Shown here one piece after another: positions 23,520 through 35,222 of a stretch of DNA of 64,000 nt. This DNA comes from Diphasiastrum complanatum (lineage: Eukaryota > Streptophyta > Lycopodiopsida > Lycopodiales > Lycopodiaceae): positions 1,916,340-1,980,339 of the forward strand of contig CM055109.1 of NCBI GenBank assembly GCA_029204225.1. The letters run 5' to 3'. Both the position numbers and the translations under genes were made by a program. Below the pieces are notes generated by a model. It saw only the letters and a program-made list of their open reading frames with translations, was not told where the DNA came from and ran no database searches. Numbering within the stretch: position 1 is the first letter of the stretch; every line of letters starts with the position of its first letter.

Positions 23520-25830
23520 ATGTGGACTGTGGAGTGTCCACCATGGTGTAAAATGCAACCATGGATCAACAAACCTCTCTCACTTTCAGACTCTGTCCAT
23601 CAGTATTTATTCACATTATCCTTAACTTCTCCTAGACCTATCAGACCTCTTAGAAATGTAAATCGATGCTTAACTAATGCTTTAGTCATAATGTCAGCAA
23701 GCATAAACGTAGTTGAATTAAATTTCAGATCAAGCTGTCTCTTGTTGGACTAAATCTCTAAAAAAGTGATACTGGATTCTATATGTTTGCTTTTCTTGTG
23801 AAAACCTGCATTCTGCTCATAGACAAACAACCTTGGTTATCATTGTCAGAATCTCTGAGGTATCAATTTCAAGCTCTCCCAACATAGTTTTCATCCATAA
23901 GAATTCCTTTGACGGTGGCATACTCCCATATACTCAGCCTCCATTGAAGACAAAGCTATGGAATGTCGTTCCTTGCAACTCCAACTCACATAAGGTCCTC
24001 CTAACTTAAAAATGTATCCACAAGTAGATTTCATGTCATCGACGTTTCCCGCCTAATCTGAATCTGCAAATCCTATAATTGGCTCAATTGATTGCCTTGT
24101 ATTCAAGCCGAAGTCCTTCAAATTCCTTTCAAATACTTCGCTACTCTCTTTGCTGCTTGCCAATGTTCATCTCCAAGATTCACCATAAAATGACTGCCAC
24201 TGCTATGTTTGGCCTTGTACAAACCATGGCATACATCAGACTTCCAATCAATCCTCTATATGGCCTATTGTTCATGGACTCTCTCTCTTATTCATTATTA
24301 GGACACATTTTTGTGCTTTTCTTACATTTGGATCCAAGAGGTATACCTACATGTATGAAATCATTCATTATGAACTTGTCAACAACTGATCTAATGTAAA
24401 TTGCTTTGAGTTGCCCAAGTAGTTCCCTTTCCCCTATCTCTTGTAAACTGAATTCCAAGACAAAGTGTAATGCACACAAGTCTTTCATTTCAAATGCCCC
24501 TTTCAATTTATCCTTTAACTCATTAATACTTCTTTGTCATTGCAAAGTATGATAATCTCATCCACATATAAGGTAACCGCTAGAAATAAGCAATCAGTAA
24601 TCTTAATATACATTCATGTATTAGCATAACATCTTTTATGTCCACTTTGAATCAGAAAATTGTCCATCTTTGGATACCACATCCCAGATGATTGTTTTAA
24701 TGCATACAATGCCTTTTTGAGTGCACATACCTTCTTGTTGTCATCTCTGAATTCAACAGGTTGTTCCATCATAATACATTTTCTTCTAGTTCTCCATGCA
24801 AGAAGGCAGTTTCATGGCCATCTACTCAAATCTCCATATTATGGATTGTAGCTCAAGCGACCAAGATTAATGAGGGAGGTCAATTTTACAATTGGAGCGA
24901 AAGTCTCCATATAATCCATTCCTTCTACTTGATTGTACCCCCTTTGCAACTAGCCTAGCTTTGAACCACTCCATTGAACCATCTGTTTGACATTTTATTT
25001 GAAAACCCATTGCAGCCCACCGCTTTTCTTCCTGGTGGTAAATCCGCCCAGCTCCCAAGCCTCATTCTTCATAAAGGATTCCATTTTCTCTCTCATGATT
25101 GCCTCGTCTTGACTTATCTGTGATTCCTCATACATTTATGGTTCTTGTATTCTCCTTTCATATGCATCTATGAAGAAGGTCATCTCATCAAATCTGTCTG
25201 GTAATCTACGCTTTTTTTACTTTATGGGATGACTTATGTAATCTTCTGTTACAAGTTCATCTTGTATTCTTTACCCATGCCCCTCCATCATGTAGCTCAA
25301 CTAGACTTTCCACAGCCCCATTATCTAGGTTTACCCTTTTCATCTATCACTTTATGTTTTTTTTGACTGCATCTATATCTTCATCTTTCTCTTCGAAAAC
25401 CACATCTCTGGACATCGTTATTTTGTGACCATATTGTATATCTTGTATCCAGAAGCATTCTTTGGATATCCTACGAATAGACAGGTAGATGCTCTTGCAT
25501 CTAGTTTCTTCCTCTGTTCTTCAGGAATGTGCACATAGACTTTACTGCCAAATATTCTCACCATGTCCTAGTGATGGCTTCTTTAGCATACTCTTCGGTA
25601 TCTTGTTCATTATGTATACTGTGGTGCTGAGAGCCTCTGTCCACAAAAACTTTGGCAATCCTTTATCTTGCAGCACACATCTTGCCATATCCAAAAGTGT
25701 GATTTTCCCTTTCTGCAATTCCATTTTGTTGAGTAGTATATGACATAGTGAATTCTTGTTTGTATGCTAAGTGAAAAAAGTGGATACAAGAGGAGCAAGC
25801 TAAGGTCCCTACTGGTCAATAGAACCTATG
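23520..25830 (-). pseudogene. Strongly degraded Ty1/copia element I (integrase, RT, RNase H traces)
   Basis: Minus-strand motifs in order from high to low coordinate: GKITLLDMARCVLQDKGLPKFLW with TVYIMNKIP (25,730-25,600, integrase), MGFQIKCQTDGSMEWFKARLVAKG (25,020-24,950, RT start), HETAFLHGELEE (about 24,830-24,790), a YVDE form of the RT YVDD box (about 24,565-24,545), and SWSCKERHSIALSSMEAEYMG (24,000-23,910, RNase H). Nearly every domain is broken by stops or frameshifts, making it one of the oldest copia copies here. Gag and LTRs were not found. Confidence 0.8.
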
Positions 25831-26584
25831 AATTCGCCTGTACACTCTGACCAAGCTGTGAATGCTCCTACCTCACCCATAGACGAGGAAGGACTTATCC
25901 AACCTGAGTTCGATGAAAAAAATGCGTAAAAAAACAGCGCGTGCATTTTTATCGGGCTGTTCTTGAGTTAAGTTCTTGGAGAAGCGATGTTCATGAATTG
26001 TTTTTGAAACAATATTTTTGATTTGTATTCAACATTTGAATCAAACAACAAGCTAAGCATGAGGTACTTTTCATTCTTAAATTACTTTTCATTCTATATT
26101 TTATTGCATTACTTCATGTGCATTATGAATGACAATACTTTATTGCATTGCTTTATGCACATCATAAATTTCATTTAGATTTCTATATATGATATTGATT
26201 TTTGTTTTGAAATCCGACTTTGCACATGGTTTTGAATTCTTAGTTGGTTATTACGTCAATCTACATCTCGAAATTCGATATTGCAATTTTTGAAAAAAGA
26301 ACATTGCACATATAAAAGCAATGACAATATAGCACGATCATTTGCAATAATAATATATTCATAATATCAACCAATGTATTACAAAATTGGTGCTTTAATT
26401 TTGCATGAGTCTTTCTAGATCTAACATCAACTAAAAACCGCATCAAATAAAACTTATAGACCTTATCTACTTGTTGTCGTCGTGATGTCCAGTTTGCATG
26501 AACACAAACAAACAAACTATATTAATATTGCAACGTTTATTTCGATGTAAATCTTTGGCACAACTAATGGATTGACATGTCAAA
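25831..26584. other. No gene recognised
   Basis: AT-rich DNA between element I and the CACTA relic, with repeated 'TTTATTGCATTxCTTxATG' phrases at about 26,100-26,160. Part may belong to the CACTA element. Confidence 0.3.
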
Positions 26585-27230
26585 AATCGATCTACAGATG
26601 ACGTGATGCGAGTACCAAGTGATTCACTTGCATGGAAACATATTGAAGACCATTGGCCCGAGTTTGAAAACGAATCTCGTAATTTGAGATTTGGCCTTGC
26701 TATGGATGGCGTAAATCCTTTTAGCGTTCAAGTGTCAACTTGGTCCACATGGCCAGTTGTGCTTGTTAATTATAACATACCTCCATAGTTGAGTATTAAA
26801 ACGAGACACTTGTTATTGGCTTAATTGATTCCAAGAAAGTACAAGGCTAAGAACATGGGTGTGTATCTTGCACCTTTGGTCGATGAATTGTGCATTCTTT
26901 GGAATGATATTCACGCCTACGACATCTCAAGACCTTTACAACAAAAGAACTTTGTTGTTCGTGGAATTCTAATGTGGACGATGCATGACTACCCCGGTTT
27001 AAGCGAATGGTTCGAGTATCTATATAATGAATCTAATCCGTTTTAGGGTTTAACATTTGAGTATATTTAACTAAGCTTATGTTCAATTTGGTTTATGAAC
27101 TATGTAGGTTTAACCACATCGGGTTACAACGCATGTTATATTTGTGGACCATTTAATTTTGGATGGGTGACATGATACAAATATATTGAAAAAAGTGGTG
27201 TACGAAAATCATTGCAAATACTTGCCGCTT
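26585..27230 (+). pseudogene. CACTA (En/Spm) transposase relic with a retained intron
   Basis: Reads LAWKHIEDHWPEF, NLRFGLAMDGVNPF, STWPVVLVNYNIPP, then NMGVYLAPLVDELCILW, DISRPLQQKNFVVRGILMWT and HDYPG: the conserved core of plant TNP2-type CACTA transposases in the right order. After HDYPG (26,996) a 111-nt GT-AG segment (26,997-27,107) interrupts the frame. Joining across it gives GLTTSGYNACYICG, the zinc-ribbon-like Cys part that normally follows, so an intron is still visible. Stops at 26,787 (TAG, where Trp is usual) and about 26,822 (TAA), and loss of similarity at about 27,180, show it is dead. The remaining transposase was lost where copia C begins. Confidence 0.85.
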
Positions 27231-27244
27231 AATCATCCTTTTCA

Positions 27245-29438
27245 AAGGTTAAATAAACAATCAAATTCAAGGCCTTTTGTGATGAGCATGGAATCAAGAG
27301 AGAATATACAACATTAAGGACCCCACAACAAAATGGAGTGGCTGAAAGGAAGAATAGGACTTTATGTGAAAGTGCTAAAGCTATGAGGTTAAGTGCTAAT
27401 CTTGACAAACCATTTTGGGATCAAGCTTTGTTGTGTGCCAATTTCTTGTGCACTAGGTGGTAGAGTGCTATTTTGGATGGAAGGACACCTTTTGAGATGC
27501 TATTTAAGAAGAGGCCGAGTGTCAACTTTCTAAGAACCTTTGGATGCACATGCTATGTCAATATTACTCTTGATGATAGGATCAAGGAGGATCCATCTTC
27601 AAGAAGAGGTATTTTTGTTGGATATATTGAGGTGAGTAAAGCCTACAAGGTTTACATTCTTTCTAATAACAAAGTGATTGTTAGTAGGGATGTCATTTTT
27701 GATGAGAGGAACATTCCAAAGGTGTCTTCAAGCATGATTGATGGTTAAAGTGGATGGATCTAACATTCTTGATGTTGATGAGAAGGATCTTACTTTGGAT
27801 GGTGGTGATGATGGACCTTCATCAAGTCAAAAGCCAAGGTAAACATCAAGAGAAAGACAAGTACCTTCAAGGCTCACATATAATCAAAAGGGTAAGCAAG
27901 TAGTTTCTGAAAATTATGTTGCTTTCCTAACCTCTTTGGATGAGCCTACAAGTGTAGATCGAGCAAAGAAAGAAGAGGAGTGGATCCAAGCAATGGATCT
28001 CGAGTATCAAGCTCTTATGAAAAATGGAACATGGAGATTGGTGGAGTTGCCTAAGGACAATAAAGCTATTGGATGCAAATGGATCTTCAAGGTGAAGACA
28101 AACCAAGATGGATCTATCAACAAGTACAAGGCAAGGTTAGTGGCAAAAGGATATGCTCAACAACAAGGAATTGACTATGATGAGACCTTTGCACCCGTGA
28201 CAAAGATGGTAAGCATTCGAGTCATCATTTCACTTACTACACTTTATGGATGGGATCTATGGCAAATGGACATTTCAAATGCATTTTTGAATGGTGATCT
28301 TGAGGAGGAAGTGTACATGGAGCAACCCGAGAGCTACATTTCATTAACAAAGCCAAATCATGTGTGTCTTCTACAAAAGAGTTTGTATGGCCTTAAGCAA
28401 GCACCAAAGAGTTGGTATGCTAAGCTTAACATTTTTTTACTCTCTCAAGGCTTTGTTATGAGTGAGTATGATCATTCACTTTATTATAGGTTTGCTGGAA
28501 ATGATGTTACCATCTTGCTAATCTATGTGGATGATATCATCTTGAGTGGTGGAGACAATCAAGGTGTGGAGGATATCAAGAATGCTCCTATGAAGGAGTT
28601 TGAGATACATGATCTTGGTAGTTTGCATTACATTTTAGGAATAGAAGTCATTAAATCTTTTCAATCTACTTTCATTTGTCAAGAGAAGTATACTAATTCT
28701 ATTCTAGAAAGATTTTATATGGTAGATGCAAAAGCTATTGATACACTTATGGAGTCTCATGTAAAGCTAACTATAAGAGGTAATGAAAGATCCTTCGAAG
28801 ACATTACTCTCTATAGAAAGCTAGTTGGTTCACTCATCTATCTAACCATTACTAGACTTGATCTAAGCTTTTGTGTTGGAAGATTGAGTCAATTCATGCA
28901 AGATCCTAGTGAGGAGCATTGGAAGTTAGGAAAGTGAGTTTTGAGGTACATCATTGGAACTCGAGATTTTGGCATATTGTATGAGGGATCATCACCTAAT
29001 CTTTTTGGATTTTCAGATTCGGACTATGCTGGAGATGTAATGGATAGGAAATCCATTAGTGCTTATTGTATTTTCATAGGTGATGGAGCTATATCATGGA
29101 TGTCGAAAAAACAAGCCACTATCTCATTGTCATCTAGTGAGGCCGAGTACAAAGCTCTTACACATTGTACAAAGGAGATGGTATGGATCAAGGGGATGAT
29201 CGAGGATCTTCACTTGCTGGATTTTTCAGAGGGCCCAATCATCTTTTGTGACAATCAATCAGCCCAAAGAATGGCATCCAATCCTATCTTTCATGCTAGG
29301 AGCAAGCATATTGAGATACAATATCATTTTGTGAGGGAGCGAGTCATTGCAAAGGAGGTGGAGCTTCAACATGTGTCTTCAAGGGAATGTGTAGCTGATA
29401 TCTTCACCAAAGCATTGGGAAAAGACTTGTTCGTGTGA
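27245..29438 (+). pseudogene. Ty1/copia element C: integrase end, RT and RNase H nearly intact
   Basis: The 5' end is cut inside integrase: FCDEHGIKREYTTLRTPQQN at about 27,270, then a stop at 27,463, then GRTPFEMLF and FGCTCYVNI. RT spans 27,936-28,937: CKWIFKVKTNQDG, KARLVAKGYAQQQGIDYDET, FLNGDLEEEVYMEQPE and the catalytic LIYVDDIIL. A single in-frame TGA at 28,935 (family CGA, Arg) separates it from RNase H, 28,938-29,438: SDSDYAGD, SWMSKKQATISLSSSEAEYKA, FCDNQSAQRMASNPIFHARSKHIE and ADIFTKALGKD. Apart from this one codon, RT-RNase H is open, so the copy is fairly young. Gag and protease are missing. Confidence 0.92.
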
Positions 29439-30120
29439 AAGATTCAACTAGTTTAATCACATTTTGCAATATTTTTATATTTGGCATATTGAGGTCAAAA
29501 CTTGTTTTAGACTTAGAGGTTGACTTTTCAAAGTTCATTAGTCTAAATTTCATTAGTTTAAATTTCATTTGAATAAACACTTTTTGAAAGTGTGGAAAAG
29601 TTAGAATGCGAGTTTGAGTAGATTCAATTTAAATAGTTGGGTACATTGAATCTAGACCCAAAATTAGTAGGGTTAGCATTTTGGTGGGAAAGCCAAGTGG
29701 CCAAATAGGGTTTGGACCTGTTATAAAAGGATGTAACTCGCGGAGAGAGTGATCTTCTCTATTCTCTATCTCATTTCATGCTTATACATGGTTCTCTTGG
29801 GTTCTACTATCCATTGGTGCTCTATCTTGGTGATTGTTTGCAATTCTATGTGTAGAATGATCTATATTTGTTATTTTTGGATCCACACGTTTGAAATATA
29901 GTAGCTTGCTGGTTTTGTACGGACAGCAACAGTACATAATCATTTCATTCAAGTTTAATCAAGCTCTATTGGTGTTTGCATCTCAATTTGTGTAGATGCT
30001 AATTTTTTCTACATTGGTGAGATTGGTAGTGTATTTCTCTTTCTAACCAAAGATCATTCAAGTAGATTGGATCTTAAGAATCTGAAATCTGTCACGGTTA
30101 TTCACTAGCGTAGTAATATA
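29439..30120 (+). mobile_element. Probable 3' LTR region of copia element C
   Basis: Follows the RNase H stop directly. 29,716-29,730 (TGTTATAAAAGGATG) looks like an LTR TATA box followed by a CT-rich transcription start area (29,750-29,775). No clear polypurine tract or paired 5' LTR defines its limits. Confidence 0.4.
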
Positions 30121-30157
30121 TTGCTAGATTTTTATTTATTTAGGACTAAGAATGATA

Positions 30158-30160
<3 letters not shown>

Positions 30161-30228
<68 letters not shown>

Positions 30229-30249
30229 TAGATAGATAGATAGATAGAG
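30161..30249. repeat. (GA)n-(GATA)n compound microsatellite
   Basis: About 31 GA units pass directly into about seven GATA units. Confidence 0.95.
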
Positions 30250-30461
30250 AAGAGAGAAAAGAGAAGAAGTGTGCATGTATTGTGTCTTGCATTTTGAATT
30301 TAAGATAATGAAGAAAGAGAGATGTTAGAATTATATAAGATAGTGTATGTGTGTTTGAGAGGATGTGTATGTGTTTTGAAATTTGCATTGATCTATAATT
30401 TAAGTTAATAGACAAATAGATATAGATAGTGTTGGGTAGTAATAGATTGTTAAATTTATAA

Positions 30462-30464
30462 TGT

Positions 30465-30553
<89 letters not shown>

Positions 30554-30574
30554 TATGTGTGTGTGTGTGTGTGT
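30462..30574. repeat. (TG)n-(GA)n-(TG)n compound microsatellite
   Basis: TG repeats at 30,462-30,489, GA repeats to about 30,551, then TG repeats again to 30,574. Confidence 0.95.
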
Positions 30575-31183
30575 ATTTTGATTATGATTTATAGTAGTAG
30601 ATGACTAGATAATGTTTGATGGTAATTGTTTGTTGAATTTGCTTATAATAATGGTTCAATTGTGTAATATAATGTTATTTTTTAATTGCTTGTGCATGTG
30701 ACAAAAATATTCAAAAAAAAGAGAGCAAGCGTTTAAAGAGCGAGCAATTGCATGTTTGCACTTATGCTTTGAGTGAGTTTACTGGTGAGTTTGTGTTGTT
30801 GCAATTTGTTTTATTATTAGAATACGTTATCTAACATAGTAAGAAATTAAATGTAATTTATAATTTTCATTTTGTTCAAAGCAATATCGTATTTTATCGC
30901 ATACACAAGCAATTAATTAATATGCAAAGGTGAAATGTAGATAATTAAAATTCCCAATCCTAGGAAGGTGTATAGACCTTACTTTTCTCTCATGAAAGAC
31001 GAGGTTCTAATCTTTCCAACTTGCATGGATCAACCTACACGCCGTAGGGAGGGAATATGTGGTAATATTCTGAAATAGGACATAACCGCAAGGTTCGGGT
31101 ATTATAATTATCACATTCAACTCTATCTATAAAAATATACATAAAAAATATTGCAATGAATATAAAAAAAGAAGGATAGATAA
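30575..31183. other. No gene recognised
   Basis: AT-rich spacer with no convincing ORF or repeat. Confidence 0.3.
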
Positions 31184-31646
31184 TCATAGATCATTCTCGT
31201 CATTTACATCATTTTCGTTATCACACAAGTCTTGACACTCATCTGAATCAAGTTCTAGGTATAATCGTAAATTTTCGATCGTGTCTCTTTTATGATGTGA
31301 GTTACCCTCATATTCAATCTCCTCTTCTTCTAATTCTATCTCATCCAAACGTGGGTGCCTCGAATTACTCCCAATTTGGTCTTGTACGATCGTAGGAATC
31401 TCATCATTTTCATTCGTACTTTCTTCTCCTATCATTTCGACATCATTACGAGTTTGGATGAGTGGTTCAGGTTCTTCCAAAACGTCGCCGAAATTGGGTG
31501 GTGGTTCGTCGTGTGTATCCAATTCAACAATATCTTTTCCTTCAAACACACGTCATTTTCTTGCATTAAGTTGGATCACATACCACCATCTTGGGTCTAT
31601 TCGATCTGGATGGAATATAATCTTCCAAAGAATAAAAAGAAATTAA
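31184..31646 (-). pseudogene. C-terminal end of a CACTA-type transposase ORF (deletion derivative)
   Basis: The minus strand reads DPRWWYVIQLNARK, an in-frame TGA at about 31,553, then VFEGKDIVELDTHDEPPP and a long acidic tail ending NDVNDENDL at 31,184. A 'D-P-W-V-V-Q' segment followed by a short acidic tail is how many plant CACTA transposases end. No N-terminal or core domain lies upstream; instead CACTA-like subterminal repeats begin at once. It is therefore probably an internally deleted CACTA copy. Assignment is moderate because only the least conserved part is left. Confidence 0.45.
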
Positions 31647-31694
31647 GTTAGTATTATAAGATTGATACATAAATAATTGGATTGCGAATATTAA

Positions 31695-32150
31695 TGACAT
31701 TGAAATTTTAGGGACGTTGGATTTCGACATTCAAGGATACATCGGATAGACGTTGGATGGGCGTCGGACATCCGTCGGTGAAATTTTGGGATCATTCTGT
31801 GTTTACAGACGTCGGAATCCGACTGAATTTTAGAACGTCGCAATCCGACAGTCACGTTAGACAGTTTGCAACGTCTTTGGACGTCGCAATCCGATGTCCA
31901 TGTAGGACGTCACATTCAGACGTCCACATCAGATGTCGTAATGCGACGTCCAGGTCAGCACTTGTGGCCATCACCGGAATTTGGTTCTGTGGTGTCCGGC
32001 ACGTCGTGCCTGTCGGACTGCGACGTATTTTAAAGTCGTCGGATTGCGACGACCTTATAGTGATGTGTTTTTTTGACGTCCGCGACGAATTAAAAAAAAA
32101 TTAAACCCGCGATTCACGTCACAAAACACGTCGCAAATTGTGGCGGGTGT
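31695..32150. repeat. CACTA-like subterminal repeats (GACGTCGCAATCCGACG words)
   Basis: A dense cluster of GACGTC, CGTCGCAATCCGA and their complements in both orientations, at least 15 words, is typical of the transposase-binding subterminal regions of CACTA elements. The complement of 32,042-32,062 starts CACTATAAGGTCGTCGCAATC, a candidate terminus. Similar words continue to about 32,150, so the true end may lie further right. Confidence 0.6.
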
Positions 32151-32404
32151 TGTTGTGGCGAAGCTGCTACTACTTTTCAATTTTTCCAGCACGCCCTCGC
32201 GTGCATGCGATTGTTACTTGTTTGTTTCCTTGATATCGCATTGAGTTTAAAAAAAGATATTCTCCTCCGGAGCAATAAATTTTTATCTGAGGTAGTGAGA
32301 AGTATTCCTGCTGGGCATGACTTGCATGGAAAAGGATTGTTGGAGTATGACCAGCATGACATGGTAATTTTCATTTTCTTATTCCATCATAATCATATTT
32401 AGCA

Positions 32405-33301
32405 TTGTATTCAATCAAAATCCATCTGAAAATTAAATTGATTGCAAATTTTCGTATTATGTTGCAAGACAGAATTGAAGTTGATGATTTTGCTCCGAAA
32501 AGAGGACGTGCCCGAAGTGTTGTTGGCCAAAAGGATTTAACATTGTGCCATTACCTGAAATACTTTGTACAGAATAAAATTTGTATTCAACATGACAACT
32601 TTTATTCACAAGCAATGACTATAGTAATGACAATAAAGGCATTGTCCTATTTTTGTGATAGACATAGATATCCTAACAATACATACAAAATCATATTTTT
32701 GAAGAGGGATATAGCTATAAAAATACTGGGCTATGTTTCTGAAAATGTAGCCAAAAGATCATCTGCTTTATAAGTGTACGCAAGTTACATAGAGTTGAGC
32801 AAAAGAAGATCGATTGAACATCTGGATCCATATGAGAGGAGATAATTTCTTCATGACCATACTGCTCAACTGACCTTTGATACCGATGAGGATATGTAAT
32901 GGTTTAATTGTTTTTCTATTACGATGATGAAGTTGAACTATTTCTCCTCAGATATTGAAATGCCTTTTTGAATGAAATGAGATTTGTTGAATATTTGGTT
33001 TGATATCTAAATTGTGCTCTTCTGTAGAACCATTGAAATAATTGATATAAATAGCATCTCTTTGAATTATATCCGCCATGGTCGGTTGCTCGCTAAAAAT
33101 CTCCTCTTGCTTGCCAATGCGATTTCTCCATACTTTGAGAAGACCATATGCTCATACTTCCATATTCTTTTGCAAAAAACGTGGTGTGATGTAATAGAAT
33201 ATGCTGCAACCAGTAAAATACATATATCAGAAATCAATTATATGACGTTGTTGAATGATTTTTGCACAAAAACAGATATTGAATTACCATATAGTATGTA
33301 A
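32405..33301 (+). other. Two unidentified ORF remnants
   Basis: 32,405-32,773 (122 residues) and 33,014-33,301 (95 residues) are open on the + strand, with broken coding-like sequence between them (YIELSKRRSIEHLDPYERR then a stop at about 32,845). Neither matches a family I can name. They may be fragments of one decayed gene or transposon protein. No signal peptide or membrane segment stands out. Confidence 0.25.
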
Positions 33302-33421
33302 CATGATCCTCTCCCCAACATTCTGCTACCGACTCGACAAACAATATTTTTGTAAATTTGCAATGTCAATTTCAGATAACTTTTCTTTTCGCAACATGAC
33401 AATCAAATTGTCATGATTTTG

Positions 33422-34093
33422 TCATATTGTAGCTTTTTTAAATCTTGTATTGCCCCTATCTTCAAAATCGTTTGATGCTGCAACAACGTCTTTCCAAACA
33501 TTGTATGTCACGGTAGAAGACTTTCCAGTGTGATTGGATAAAGACCTTCTAGCTTTTGCACCTCCAACAGATGGCTTGTTTGGAACGTTCCCTGATTTAC
33601 CTGATAGTTTTTCACTTTTTTCTATTTTTACATTCCCCTTGTGCAAACTTGCTTTTGAAAGTACTTGCTCTTATCTTTCAATTCCAATTTTAGAGGCCGA
33701 TTCAGGTCTGGTATTCCAGACATACAAAATATGATTGTAAATCAAATTTTCAATCATTTGTACCTCAGCATGCAATGTGCATATGCGAATATTGATCAAT
33801 GGAATTGCGAACACAGGTCTAAAGTTTGGATCCTCTCGACCTCTTATTGGACCAACTCTTGATCTTGTCAAATTCAAGTCTTTACAATTCTTCATACAAT
33901 ACAAACAAGGATGTTTAGTATTTGCCCCATGCAAAACATTATACATACATTTCAATGGCTTTAAATCACCTGCAAGATGCCATGTAATTTGAAATGTGCC
34001 ATAGTTTGGCACATGTATTTTGTTTCCACCCATGTGCTCTTCAATAATCTTTGCATAATTTGATGTCGAAAAAAATCCACAACAAGATAGCAT
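33422..34093 (-). pseudogene. Unidentified protein fragment with a GDLK...PCLYC...CTLH pattern
   Basis: Open on the minus strand over about 224 residues except one in-frame TAA at 33,671-33,673. Visible order: HVPNYGTFQITWHLAGDLKP, then HPCLYCMKNC (two Cys pairs and a His, zinc-ribbon-like), RGREDPNFRPVFAIPL, then CTLHAEVQMIENL. After the stop a basic Lys/Ser-rich tail follows (KIEKSEKLSGKSGN). The spacing of GDLK, CxxC and a later T-L-H resembles uncharacterised transposon-borne proteins known from other eukaryotes, but I cannot name the family. It abuts the truncated 3' LTR of copia B at about 34,150. Confidence 0.4.
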
Positions 34094-34154
34094 GGTCTTC
34101 TTTTAAATCCTGAAAAGTAACAAACACATACAAAGTTACGAACATTGACATTAG

Positions 34155-35222
34155 CTAATATATAGATTTACAAGTGTCAAGGAACAAAATATCTTACAAG
34201 CCTTTAATGCTATTTATGCCAGTCTTTGCATATGTACAAATTTGGTAACCGCCAACCGCCTTTGGGATATTTGGTTGTCCAGCTGTTTTAGGGTTGCTGA
34301 TAAGTTGGCGATGTCGGTCAGCCAATGTAGCAAAACGTAAAAAAGCCGAAAAATCCAAAGGTGCCTTTAGACTGAAGGTTTGCAACTCCTGAAGGTGCCC
34401 TTACACTAGAGGTATGTAAATCTCTAAGGTGCCCTTAGATTCAAGGCAGCGAAGAAGGCAAAAAAGCCAAAAAGTGCCTTACACTGAAGGCAGAGAAGAA
34501 GGCGAAGGTGGCTTAAACTAAAGGCAGTGAAGAAGGTGAAGGTGTCTTAGATTAAAGGCAACGAAAAAAAGTCAAAAAATGAGAACGTGCCTTAAAAATG
34601 ATTTCTAAGACACTCTGGCCAGTTTGGTCTGTGTGTCACATTTTTCGCTAAGGCGAAAAAAGCGAAGGAGGCGAAAAAAGCAAAGGTGTCGTAAGAATGG
34701 TTTCTAAGGCATTTTGGCCACTTGGCTAGTATGGTGTTGCATTTTTTGCTAAGGCAAAAACTCAGAGGTGCCTTAAGAATGGTTTTTAAGGCATTCTGGC
34801 CACTTGGGCGGTGTGTCACATTTTTTGCTAAGGTGAAAAAGCAAAGGTGCTTAAGAATGGTTTCTAAGGCATTCTGGCCACTTGGCCAGTGTGTCGCATT
34901 TTTCGCTAAGGCGGAAAAAGCGAAGGTGTTTAAGAATGGTTTCTAAGGCATTCTGGCCACTTGGCCAGTGTGTTGCATTTTTTACTAAGGCGAAAAAACG
35001 AAGGTGCCTTAAGCATGGTTTCTAAGGCATTCTGGCCACTTGGCTAGTGTGTCGTATTTTTCGCTAAGGCAAAAAGCGAAGGTGCTTAAAGAAGGTTTCA
35101 AGGCATAAGGAAACAGCTTTAAAAGGGAAAAATGTGAAGGTCTGTAATCATGTTTTCGGCCTTCCGTTTTCAAGATGCTCATTAATTGACAATTTTTAAG
35201 GTTGAGCATAAGAAATCTTACA
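34155..35222 (-). mobile_element. 3' LTR of copia element B (outer part missing)
   Basis: The polypurine tract complement AAGGGGGAG (35,223-35,232) precedes the LTR start TGTAAGATTTCTTATGC at 35,222. Homology with the 5' LTR runs from 34,155 (aligned to about 38,270) through the tandem repeats. The last roughly 290 bp present next to the primer-binding site in the 5' LTR are missing here, so this LTR is cut on its outer side. Confidence 0.85.
34590..35095. repeat. 79-bp tandem repeat inside the element B 3' LTR (about six units)
   Basis: Units begin TTAAGAATGGTTTCTAAGGC at 34,691, 34,773, 34,851, 34,930 and 35,009 (spacings 82, 78, 79 and 79), with a diverged first unit at about 34,590. Each holds GGCCACTTGGCC and a TTTTTCGCTAAGGCGAAAAA stem. 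Confidence 0.9.

Noticed and set aside
26989-27046. Continuation of the CACTA transposase as GLSEWFEYLYNESNPF
   Set aside because: This is translation into the intron; the conserved continuation lies after 27,107.
31757-32104. 115-codon + strand ORF in the GACGTC-rich field
   Set aside because: Produced by the CACTA subterminal repeats; repeated TSHSDxHxR-type words mirror the DNA motif.
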